Shown here in pieces: positions 10,861 through 22,300 of a DNA stretch of 64,000 bases; positions within the stretch are counted from its first letter, which is position 1; each line of letters opens with the position of its first letter. The notes beneath the pieces are model-generated. The model saw nothing but the letters and a program-made list of their open reading frames with translations. It was not told where the DNA came from and made no database searches. Where the stretch lies: contig OY992539.1 of assembly GCA_963921195.1 (NCBI GenBank), positions 136,635,453 through 136,699,452 of the forward strand. The letters run 5' to 3'. Source of the DNA: Pegoplata infirma. Taxonomy: Eukaryota > Arthropoda > Insecta > Diptera > Anthomyiidae. The position numbers were made by a program, and so were the translations under genes.

Positions 10861-12858
10861 GCAAAAAAAAAACATTCTAGGAAATGTACTTTTTGAAAAT
10901 TCCTTTTCTTAAGGGGTAAAAATAGTACTATGGCACTTTTTATACATCCTGAAATAATGATCATGGAGACTTGATATTTGGAATGTAGGATCCTTAAGTG
11001 AAAACAAATTCTGGAAAAGTAATTTTTTAAATTTCCTTTTCCTAGGGGGTGGAACGGGTAAAAATTTAAACTTTAGGTACGTTCTAATTTTCGGTAGTAA
11101 TGGCCCTAGAATCTTAAAATTTGTAATGTAGGATCATTCGGTAAAAAATCATTCTGGAAAAAATACTTTTTGAAAATTCCGCTTCTTAGTAGGGTAAAAT
11201 GGCTATAAAAGTGTACTTCCGGAAATTTTGATATTTTCTGACGTAATGGTTCTAGAAACTTAAAATTTTGGATGTAAAATTCTTCGGTGAAAACCAAAAT
11301 TTTGGGAAATGTACTTTTTGGAAATTCCGTTTCTTAACGGAAATATTGTACTTTTAATATTTGCTGAAATAATATTCCTAGATAATTGAAATTTGTAATG
11401 TAGGATCCTTCGGTGAAGAAAAAACATACTGGAAAAAGTACTTTTTGGAAATTCCGTTTCTAACGGGGGTAATAAAGTGTAATTTTGGTACTATTTTTTT
11501 TTTGTTCCTATAATAATTGTCTTAGAAGCTTGAATTTTGGAATGTGGGGTCCTTCGGTAAAAAAAAAAAAAAACAATCTGCTATGCTAAAGTATTTTTAA
11601 AAGATTCCGTTTCTAGAGGTGTAGAAAAGTGTTTTTTTATACTTTTTATACTTAAATAATGATCCTAGGCAGTGAAAATTTTAATGCTGCATTCTTTAGT
11701 GAAAAAATATTTTAGAAAAAGTACTTTTGGAAATTTTGTTTCTAAGAGTCGTACATAAAAAAGTGTAAGTTTGGTACTTCTTACATTTCTTGAAATAACG
11801 GTTCAGAAAAAAAGGTTTTTGGAAAATTTAATTTTAAGTGGAAAAGGTGGCAAATGGTTATTTGTACCTATGGAACTATTAAAGCCTAGAAACTCAAAAT
11901 TTGACGTGCAGTATTCTCCAGCCGAAATAACACCCAAGAGATGGACATGGTAAAAAGGGGTACCTAAATTGGTACCAGTGGTGTAAGATGGTATTTTTAT
12001 ATCTATAAGATAAATACAATAGCACTTTTTATTTCTATAACGCATATTATATGGAGAGCAGTGAAACTTGCATGGAGATTGAATTGGAAATGAAATGGAG
12101 TAGAACGGGGAACGAAATGGAATAGAGCGGGGAACAATATAGAATGATACCTTTTACTAAAATTTTTCGAACTAAACTTTTAACTCCATATTTTTTCTCT
12201 CTATATGTTTTTTTACCCAAAATTTTTTTTATTCCAATTTATTTTTTACTGAAATATTTATTCACTCAAGATCCAAAATCCCGATATAAAGGCTCGAAAA
12301 TTGTCAAAATATTTTTCACCGGAACGTACATGATAACGTACCACCGAAATTATTCAAATTTTATTGTTTAAGTTATTCAATGAAATATTATTTTATGAAA
12401 GACTTAAACGTCCACAATTAAATAAAACAAAGACTATATATGAGTCATTTTTTGAAATCGGTAGAGTAATCCTGATCCTTTTATTATTCGGTATTTAACA
12501 TAACCGGTAACGAAGTTCCGGCGGGCGAGCTAGTATTTTTATAAATCAACTACTGAATCTCACATATAATTCGTTTTCAAAATTTTGCACTATTGGGGAT
12601 ATTATGAAAGATAGAGGGTTTTGTTTCTCAAAAATATTAAGTACATGAATGAAAATGATCAGATAGAGGGTTTTGCATATTAATAAAAATGAATTATTAT
12701 GATTTCATTTACGACATCGGTAAATTTTTAACGTGATTTATTAATGATAACGGCTTATAAAGAGTTCAGAATCGCGGTTTTGGTCCACAGGTGCTGATTT
12801 TTGAGAAAAAAAATATTTTTTGTACCGAATTCATCTTAAAAGATGACAAACTGATGAG

Positions 12859-13431
12859 TAGGGATGAGATTTCCATGCAAATGTATGTTTTTTGTCGATA
12901 GTCTCAAAACGATATGGACCAATTATCTTTTCGAATCAAGAAATTTGCGTTAAAATGGCATCGATTTGTTTTTGCATATTTTTGCATATTTTGGTGAAAG
13001 TGCATATTTTTGCATATTTTGGTTTTAAATGCATATTTTGTGCATATTTCCAAGTTTTAAGTGCATATTTTTGCATATTTTGGCATAAATATGCAAAAAC
13101 ACATATTGAAATTTATTTGTTTCAAAAATTATTTAAAATTTTAAAAATTTGTTTTGAAAAAAGAAAAAAAATTATTTTTCTTTTTATTTTTTTTTTATAA
13201 ATATTCTTAATTGCTAAAAAAAAATTCTTATATAAAGTTTAAAATGGTACTATTTAAACACAGCGTTATTTTTTTCCTTTTTGAGAAGTTTTTCCTATGA
13301 AAACAAGATTTTTATTGCAGACTTTTTATTTTTTAGTGCATATTTTTAGATTTTTTAGTGCATATTTTGAATTTTTTAGCGCATATTTTAAGCGCATATT
13401 TTCGATTTTTTAGTGCATGAAAATCTCATCC
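12859..13431. mobile_element. hAT-type MITE, 573 bp
   Basis: Termini TAGGGATGAGATTTCCATGC / GCATGAAAATCTCATCCCTA, flanked by an 8-bp duplication CTGATGAG. The 8-bp target duplication and TAGGG/CAGGG-type ends are hAT hallmarks. The interior is repeats of 'GTGCATATTTTTGCATATTTT'. A decayed half copy is at about 30550-30655. Confidence 0.88.
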
Positions 13432-13953
13432 CTACTGATGAGTATGTTATGTAAAAAATAGTACAAAATTAAAAACGCGATTTTGGTCCACAGATGCTGA
13501 TCAGCATCGCAATTTTTAAGATTAAAATTTTTGTTTCATAATGTACAAAAGACATCCAAATTTTGAGTCTTATTTTTCAAAAAAGTCAAACAAGAATTTT
13601 GAGAAAAATATTAGCATCAGTGGACCAAAATCGTGATTCTGGAATTTTGTTGACAAATTGATGTTCAGCATGCAAAAATTAGTATGAAAACATGTAATGC
13701 ATGATGAAATTATTCAAAAAAAATATTTATAAATTAATTATTTCAAAAGATAGAGGGTTTTGCATTCAGAAAAATTAATTGTGTAAGAGATAGAAAAAAC
13801 CAAAAATGCAAATAAAATAGAAAAAAAAAAATATTTTTGTTCTGAATTTTAAACCATAGATGAGGGCCGTTTTACTGAATATTTTGCCATCAAAACGACA
13901 TTTTCGTGAAAATGGAAGATAGAGGGTTTTGAATATAGGCCCTCGATATGTAG

Positions 13954-14636
13954 AAAAAAATGTAAATATTAAATTTATTACTTGTTATACAAGATCAAAC
14001 TTTTTGTATTCATGTACTACAAATAATAAACAAAATGTGAACTACTAGCAAGCATCAAAAAAATAAAAATAAATCAACAAAACAATTTCATGTTATGAAA
14101 AATTTACTAAACTTGTGGAAAAAACTTTCTCAAATTAAAGAAGATAAATATGATGAACTAATTGGTAGGAAATTACGTCCTAAAACTGAATTTTTTGAAC
14201 TAAATTTTGTTTTAAGAAATATGTCTTAAAAATAAAGATTTTTTTCAATTATTTTGGGAAAATTTCTTTGGCAGTAAGAATTTCTTCCACGTATTAGGGA
14301 ATTCCATTTAAGGAAAATTATGGCCTATTTAACAGTCCATGAACTAAAATATTTTCATAAAAGTTAGGAAAATTTCCCAACTTTTAGTTAATTTTAACTA
14401 AATTGTGGGAAAATTTATAAACTATTTTGAAGAAACATTTTCCAAAGTTTAAGTTTTTTCTTTTTTTTTGAGTGTACTTTTTATAAAAGGTACTTTTCAT
14501 AAAAGGGTCTTTTTATAAAAGGTACTTTTTATTAAAGGTACTTTTTATAAAAGGTACTTTTTATTAAAGGTACTTTTTATAAAAGGTACTTTTTATAAAA
14601 TTTTTATCTTTTTAAAAGGTACTTTTTATAAAAGTA
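13954..14636. repeat. AT-rich spacer and Helitron-array relic
   Basis: 13954-14474 holds AT-rich sequence with no gene. 14475-14636 is a short array of CTTTTTATAAAAGGTA, a relic of the Helitron family seen at 8836-12533, cut by the next Helitron. Confidence 0.6.
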
Positions 14637-14903
14637 CTAGCTGGCTGGTGTTATATTTCGTCTCGCTTCAAATATATAGCCTTGCAAAAAATGTAATGAA
14701 TTTCTTGGCTTAGAAAAATTAATGGGCGTGGTTTTAAAGACCCAATTAGGCAGATAATCATCTTCAAATTATATTTGAGGAACTAAAAAAAAATACCATG
14801 TCTTCGACTTTGTGAACTGTACAAATTTAAAACTTCTTTAGTATCATTACGAACTACACAAAAATAAATTACGCATATCTTTCGTTTTTATCGTGAGCTA
14901 TTG

Positions 14904-15612
14904 CAGGGATGAAATATGGCAATTTCGTTTTGGTATCAATAATGATTTTAAATTGTACTTTTTTGACCCTCAAGGTACTTTTTTTATTTTATTTAAAGCA
15001 ACAATATAATAGTAATTTTAAACGAAATATGTACCAAAAATTCATGAATGTATTTTAAAATACATAATAAAAAATCAGATTTGAGATTTGCTTTAGTAAA
15101 AAACTAATTTAGTAAACAAAACACGCCTCGGCCGAACCAACTTTAACCTTAAGTTGAGGACACTATTAAGTTCTTTGTTGAATATGAATCTGTGGTGCCC
15201 CACTAGTATATTTCGACGAAAATCAAATCTTCGCCAGAGCCGCTTTTGAAAAAATAGCGTTTAAACGTCATACAAATTACATTTTAAGCTTATCTCGATA
15301 AGATATATGAAAAAATAACTTAAGACAAAAATTATTCCTATGGAGTGAGTGAAAAGTCAGCTGATATTGATTAGACCATACACCAACATAAATTAAACTT
15401 TTTTAAATTTTAAGGAGTTTCCCCACGAATAACCATATCTCAATTAGTAGAAAATGAGGAAAAATTAATGGAAGAAAAAAATTTCAATAAAGAAATTAAT
15501 TAAAATTCGTTCAATTTGAAAATGTATCAAATGAGTCGCGGGCGTATCAACGTATTTTTCAACATTAAATAGGATCAAAAAAAGTACATTTGTATCAACA
15601 ATTCCATCCCTG
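14904..15612. mobile_element. hAT-type MITE nested in the Helitron
   Basis: Ends CAGGGATG...CATCCCTG, flanked by 8-bp AGCTATTG (14896-14903, 15613-15620). The other Helitron copy has the uninterrupted site 'CGTGAGCTATTGTCTTGAG' at about 52040-52058. Confidence 0.92.
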
Positions 15613-16068
15613 AGCTATTGTCTTGAGTTCAAACAAACCTTTATAATTTCTTATTTTTCCGGGACACTTCTTATTTATATTTCATTGAAAATTAGAACTA
15701 TAATTAACATAAAAAAATCAGTCCGGTCATTAGTAGTCGACATATTTAGACAAAAGTGGGCGTTAAAATTTTTGTGGAAGGTAAACTTGTACATACGTTA
15801 ACAATTCCCAAGGATTTAAAATCATTTGTACCAAGTTTAAGCGGAATTTATTAAGAAATATTTTTTTTAATTGATCAAATTAGAGTAAAAATTAATTTAA
15901 GATATATCGATGGGCGTGGACAATTTTACTTTCCGAACAATTATAGGGACTATTACGAACATTTAAAACAAACAAAAAATAGCCAAATCGGTCTAGGTGT
16001 TCTTAAGTGTTGCAAATTTTAAGGATATTGAACAATATGGGCTTTGGATTGTTGGAGGACAATAATTA

Positions 16069-16913
16069 CACTCAAAATAATTACTCTGTAAAATACTCGG
16101 TAAAATGACTGTGATCTCAATTTGACAGATATTTGACAAAGTTATCTGTCGAAGTACAGATTTTAAGAAAATACTTTGTATTTTCTTTGACCGATAAACA
16201 AAATTTTATCTGTAATTTTACTTTTTACTTTGTAATCTCTATTTTAAATATAATAAACAGTTTTTTTTTGTTAAAAAACGGATTTTAGAAAAATACTTTG
16301 TTTTTTTCTCGTAACCAAAATACTAAATTTCATTTGTAATTTTACTTATTGCTCTGTAAAAATAAAAATCACTTCAAAAAACTTCCAAATATGACCTATA
16401 AAACTCCTCTTTAAAAAGTGTCTTAAATTACAATAAAAACCGGTAAGTTTTACAAGGACGACGTGTAAAATTGGAGTTACTTGTTAAAAATTCTTAATAT
16501 TCACAAAAATAAAAAAGTAAATTTACAATTTGGAAGCATTAAAGCGGGCAAGTTTAACAAAATTTAAATTAATTTAACTTGAATTAATGTTTTTGATGCA
16601 GAGAAGTTTTACTCATAAAATGGATTTAACTAAAACTTTGTAAATTTACAGAGTTATTTTGGTAAAATTTTGAACTCATAAAATGCATTTAACTAAAACT
16701 TTGTAAATTTACAGAGTTTTTTTGTTAAAATTCTTTTCGGTTTTATCAATATTTTACAGATAATTCTATAAATTTACAGTTTTTTTTATCGAAATCATTT
16801 TACAGAGTTTTCTTCGTAAAATAACAAAAAATCTTGCTGGTTGGAAATCTATGGTATTTTCTGCTGGCTCAGCAGAGTATCTCTGTAATTTAACAGAGTG
16901 ATTATTTTGAGTG
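16069..16913. mobile_element. MITE family A, copy 2, nested in the Helitron
   Basis: Starts CACTCAAAATAATTACTCTG, ends ACAGAGTGATTATTTTGAGTG, flanked by TA (16067-16068, 16914-16915). Confidence 0.88.
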
Positions 16914-18079
16914 TATTTACCGAATCAGGCCAGTCGCTCTCCGATTTTAGATGTATTGAAAAAAGTGGGAGTGTACAATTTTTCTTTCCGTAAAAACCTT
17001 AGTTCACGAACGTCAAAAAATACTACTAATTTCTATTTAAGATATATCAAAAAAAGTGAACGTGAAAAAATTTTAGTCAAATCAATCCAGCTGTTCTCCG
17101 ATTTTAGATATATCAAAAAAAGGAAGCCTAAAAGTGGGCGTGATTAATTTCTTTTCCGAAAAAACCTAAGACGAACACTTAAAAAAAATAAGACGAACAT
17201 TAAAAAAAAAATTATCCAAATTGGTCAGACATTTGATTTTTATTAATATTTTATTATTCTATATTTTATTTTTTTATAGAGAAAATTTTATTTATATCGA
17301 AAAAATAGTGGGTAGACAACTTTTCTTACCGTAAAAATCTCATTTGAACTTAATCAACTCGGTCCATTAATTCAAAATTGAGCGTAGAAATGGAAAATTC
17401 TTCTTTCCGAAAAACCTTAGTAGGACTATGACAAACATTGAAAACAAAATTAGACAAATTGACCCAGCCATTCCATGATTTAAAATATATATATCGGGAA
17501 AAGTGAGCGTAATAGTAGACGTGCACAATTTTTATTTCCTTAAAAATCTTTTTCGGACTATTACCAAATCAGTCTAGCCGTTATAGTTCTTTTGCTACAT
17601 AGAAAAAGTGGGCATGGGAAATTTTACTATCCGTAAAAACCTTAGTTGAATTATGACGAACATTTTCAACAAAAATTAGCCAAAGTGGTCAATTTATTTT
17701 TTCGTAAAAACCAAAGTTGGAATATGATGAAAATTCATTAAATAAAAATGTATTAAATCGGTCCAGCCATTCTCAGATTTTAGATTAATTGAAAAAGTGG
17801 GCGTAAAAGTGGGCGTAGTCGATTTTTCTTTAAGTTAAAACTTAAATTGGATTTCTACGAACATTTAAATAAAAAATTACCCAAATAGTTCAGCCGTTTT
17901 CCGATTTTAGATAAATCAAAAAAAGTGATCGTAAAAGTGGGCGTGATCAATTTTTCTTTACGTAAAAACCTAAGTTGGACTATGACGAACATTTCAAAAA
18001 AAAAATTGTCGAAATCGGTCCAGCCGCTCTCAACTGATGCGGTTACCAACAAACGACAATTGATTTTTATTTATATAGA

Positions 18080-19237
18080 TTTTCAAAAAAGGTTATTTTA
18101 CTAACGGTAGTATCCCACATTTCAAATTTCAGGTGGGTAGGATCATTATATTAGGAAATATAAAAATACCAAAAGTAAACTTTTTTACCCCTTTTACGGC
18201 TGTTTGAAACAGAATTTCGGAAAGTACTTGTTCCAGAATGTTTTATTTCACTAAAGGATCCTACATTCCAAATATCAAGTGTCTAGGATCATTATTTCAG
18301 TATGTATAAAAAATACCAAAAGTACAATTTTTTACTCAATTTCTAAAAAGTACTTTTTTCAGGTTGTTTTTTTTTTCGCCGAGGGATCCTAATTCAAAAT
18401 TTCAAGTCTCTAAAAGTACACTTTTTCCGCTTAGAATCTTATCATACTTTTTATATCCTAGAAACCTTAAATTTTGAATGTTTGATGCTTCGGTGAAAAA
18501 AATATTCTGGAATAATCCTCCAGCCGAAATAAAATCCAAGAGAGAGTCATGTTATGAAAAAAAAATTTGGAAAAAAGAGTAACTAAATTGAAAAATAACG
18601 AAATAAGATGGAACTGGGAACGAAATAGAATAGAACGGGGAACGAAATGAAATGGATCACAGAATGATGTGTTATGATATTTTGATCTAAAATTTTCGTA
18701 CTCAATTTTTTTTAAAATTTTTTTTTCACTTAAAATTGTTTGATCTATATTTTATTCATTCAATCTTATTACTATGATTTAAATTTCTTTTTTCACTGAA
18801 TTTTTTTTCACTCAAAGTATTTTCCAATCAATTTTATATGGTAATCACGTTATAAGGACTCGAAAATTGTCCAAAAAAATTTAACGACTAAAACTGGATA
18901 ACGTATTAGCTAAGTTATTTTAATTTTATTTTTCAAATTATTCGAAACCGTTCTATATGGAAGACTTAAACGTCCACAATTATATAAAACGAAGACTCCG
19001 TTGGGTAAAATTTTTGAAATCGGGACTCTTATTCTGATCCTTTTATAGTCCGGTACTTAATATTACCGGTAACGAAGTTCCGACGGGCGTATTAGAAAAT
19101 TTTAAATATCGCGACCTTAGGACAACAAGGTTCTATTTGTGCATATTTCTTTAAGCAAATAAATCTTGTTACCCTAAGGTATGCATATTATTACAATTAT
19201 TAAAAAAAATTTTGATGTACATAATTCAAATTTTCAG
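18080..19237. repeat. Relic of the first Helitron family and AT-rich intergenic DNA
   Basis: 18080-18560 carries inverted versions of the 'GTACTTTTGGTA..' units, and 19040-19100 repeats the Helitron end 'CCGGTAACGAAGTTCCG.CGGGCG'. The minus-strand Helitron inserted into this older copy. 19101-19237 leads into gene 2. Confidence 0.6.
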
Positions 19238-19355
19238 AACAACACAGAATTTTGTTTCGCTCAATGTAAAAGTCAAGGCATTAACAAATATCAACTATTA
19301 CGATTCGATTGTAGAATGGAACTTCACTATCTTTGGATCTACAAACATATATATC
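19238..19355 (+). CDS. Gene 2 exon: end of ectodomain
   Basis: 118 bp, entry phase 0, exit phase 1. Acceptor TTTTCAG at 19237, donor GTAAGT. Contains two cysteines (FCFAQC region and RFDC) aligned with gene 3. Confidence 0.72.
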
Positions 19356-22300
19356 GTAAGTCAGTAATATAGAAATAATTAAATAAAACCAATTAGGAAA
19401 ATTAAAGTCGGTAAAGACCGACATTTTAAGAAAGTTCCAAACATAGACCGATTTGATTATCTTTGTTTAGATCTTTAATTTGGGTAGAAACATCCATAAA
19501 ATTAAACTGATTGAAGTAGGCCTATTGGTCTCATCATTATCAAAATTGCTAAGGTTACCAAAGTGGTTCGGTTCCTAAATTGACTCAAAAAGCGATTCTA
19601 AATCTATCGATACACTTGAAAGTAGAACCAATATTTCGGTTAAAAGTCTGAATTAAAGTTCTATTTTATTTTTATTTTGATTTATAATAGAGAGATGATT
19701 TTTCTTATTATTGAGCAATAAATTTTCAAAGTTTGTTAGAAAGCCAAATATTTGATTTTTTTAAAATTTTTGCAAAAAATCAAATGTTTTGCTATATCAA
19801 CTTTGAAAATGTATTGCTCGACAATACGAAAAAACACCTCCCTGATATTTTAAGAGCGTGAAAATGACATTCTAAACTTTAAAACAAAATTTTGATTTTG
19901 GTAATCCATGGTGCCCTTGCCAGGAAAAAACGACATTCCAATATTGTTTTCAAAAATTTTTGTTGAAATTTTTTTGAAAATTTATTTTTGATTCTAAATT
20001 TTATGTATCCATAATTTTATCAACAATATGTAACAGAAAGTTTTTTCAAAAAACTTATGGTTTCAGAGGAAAAAGGGTTAGTTTGATTTTGAAAAAATCA
20101 TGATCCGCCAGTTTAATTTTTCATGGATTTGCTCTAAATTTGCTTGATTTTTTAAAGACGTGATGAAATGTGTCATGACTTTTTTCTTTAATTTTGATGA
20201 CATATTTCATCATATTGAAAATAACGCTTCTTCAATATGATAAAATTTGTTATCAAAATTTGATAACAGTAAGTGATGAAACCGTTTTATCAATATGGTG
20301 AAGCATTTTTTTGAGTGCAATCGACCCAGGTTTAGTCTTAGGACCTATTTTCTGGCAAACACTTGCGCAGAGTACACTTAGAAAATTATTGCAGTTACTA
20401 CATGACTGGCATTTGTGTAGTAAGTAGTAGTTGTTGTTTTCAACCACAATTTCAGTTGTTTTTGTATGAAAAATCTCAAACAACTGTTTTTTGTAGTCGT
20501 TTTAAAAAACAAATACAAAAAATTACTACGTTGTTGTAACAGTTGTTTTATGTAGTTGTTTTTAGTCTATAAAAAAACTATTAATTTTTTATTAAATTTT
20601 TAGAAAAACGGATGTGCAGAAATTATTTCCAAAGAATTTTAACCGTTTTTGACGTTTAGAAATTTTTTTGTTAATAAAAAAATTCAGACAATTTGTGTTA
20701 CAGTAAAAACAACTGTAATTTGAAGTAGTTTGTACAGTTTTTTGTAGTTGTTAATCAATAGTTAAAAACAACAACAATTGTTGGTTGATTTTACCGTAAA
20801 ATGTAGTGGACGCCTAAACAACAACAAATGTAGTAGTTTTAACATTCTTTTGTAGTGGATTCTACCGTCATAATTTTTTGAGTGTAGTTTATGGTCAGTC
20901 TTGATCGACTGTAAATATTTACTTGAATTTTAACTTACATTCTTTTAATTTTAGTTTTTTTATCATCGTGGATTCTTATGTTACCAACACTTGCAGTCTA
21001 TATAATATTCAAAAAATTGAGAAAGAATTTTTTGAATAAAATTTTAATTTTTTATTTAAGTGCAAAAGTTCTTACCTTTTCACTGACATTTACCACATCA
21101 CTTATAGTATACCTGGAAATCAATGTTGATCATAAAGTATTTATAATAATTGGTAAGTAGAGCAACATACACACAGAAAAAAATATGGGGAAAAAATTTT
21201 GTTTAAATTTCAAAAAAAAAAATTTGAGCAATTTTTTAATTGACGCAATTAAAAAATTGCTTTTAAAAAAATTTAAGTAAATAGTTTAATAAAAATTTAA
21301 TATATTTTTTTAATTTTTTTTTCGTTTTCTTAGTTTTTTGAATTCTTATTTAGTTTATAGTTTTCTGAATATGTTTATAAAAGTTTGAAATCATCTTTAT
21401 GAAATGTTTCTATGTCCTTAAGATATAGATATGGGGCATTCCATGTGAAATCGGACACTTTGAAAAACTTTTTTTTTAGATTTTCCCAATTTGTGTACAG
21501 TTTTCAGTACCCTTCGAAAACTCCTTCGTGGTAAATTTTCAGATTTTTTTGATGACCAGTTCAAAAGATATCGAATTTTGAAAAATTAGTAGTTTGTTTC
21601 TTTACTCAAAACTCTTTTAATCATAACTTCTTCAATAATGGTCCAAATTTAAATTTTTTTTTGTTTCAAAATTTTAGTTTTTTTACATACTTTTTAAAAA
21701 AAAATCCCAAAAAATTATTAAAAGCGCTCTAGTATGCGATTTTTAAGTTTTAAAATTTAAATCTTATTTTTGAAAATGTTTATACTCTTCGATTTTTTTT
21801 GAAATTTTTTTGTGTAAAACTTCTATCAATTCTACAAATTTTTTGCCCAGGAGGATCGTGGGATAACGATTATTACTATTTTTTTAAAATTTTTGAAAAA
21901 AATTATTGTAATTTTCCAATTTTAAAATCATTTCTACTGCTCCAATGGTGCGTCATAGAGGGGCCCTTTGTAAGACCGACCCCCATTAATTTTTACGTCT
22001 TAACATTTCTTTGGAACAAACTAATACCCTATCTCCAATTTCTAAGGGGGCTCCCACACAAAACGACATGTTTTAAAATTTGTTCCAACTGCTCTAACTG
22101 CCCTAATAATGCCCTTAGAGCAACAAAATATATGACTGACCTACAATATTTTTTTAGTCCAAACATTTTCTCTGAACACACCTACCCTCTATCTTTAACT
22201 GTTAAGGCGGTCCCCATACAATTTTTTTTATTTTTTGTAAATTTGTTTTATTTAATCAGCTTCTACCGGTCCAATGGTGCGTCCGAGAGGGGTCATTAGT

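Larger units (their letters stand above)
8836..12533 (+). mobile_element. Non-autonomous Helitron, plus strand
   Basis: Starts TCTATATATATAAAAGAG after an A, ends with a GC-rich stretch and CTAG before a T (12530-12533). This is the classic Helitron A|TC...CTAG|T arrangement without target duplication. It contains a 146-bp tandem repeat (8934-9810) and a 16-bp palindromic array (10036-10860). No Rep/helicase frame is seen. The segments at 14475-14636 and 18080-19100 are relics of a related element. Confidence 0.8.
8719..13953. mobile_element. Inverted-repeat element enclosing a Helitron and a hAT MITE
   Basis: Terminal inverted repeats: 'ACATATCGAGGG..CTATATTCAAAACCCTC' at 8719-8756 and the complement 'GAGGGTTTTGAATATAG..CCCTCGATATGT' at 13920-13952. 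The motif AGATAGAGGGTTTTG recurs inside (12611, 12662, 13747). Outside the nested elements the interior is AT-rich with no recognisable protein. Confidence 0.65.
14637..18079 (-). mobile_element. Non-autonomous Helitron, minus strand, with two nested insertions
   Basis: On the minus strand it starts TCTATATAAATAAAAATC (after A) and ends with CTAG before T (14637-14640). It resembles the copy at 51752-53428 over most of its length. That copy shows where this one was hit by the hAT MITE (14904-15612). MITE A (16069-16913) is a second insertion. The interior is repeats of 'GGGCGTG..AATTTTTCTTTCCGTAAAAACC' type. No protein is encoded. Confidence 0.82.

Noticed and set aside
16911..17147. 78-residue open frame in the Helitron
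   Set aside because: It spans the end of MITE A and internal Helitron repeats of the 'FRYIKK' type; the reading frame is not conserved in the copy at 51752-53428.
21799..22299. 166-residue open frame
   Set aside because: It lies inside one arm of the 21433-24494 foldback, crosses low-complexity Phe/Tyr-rich stretches and matches no family I know; the mirror arm does not keep it.
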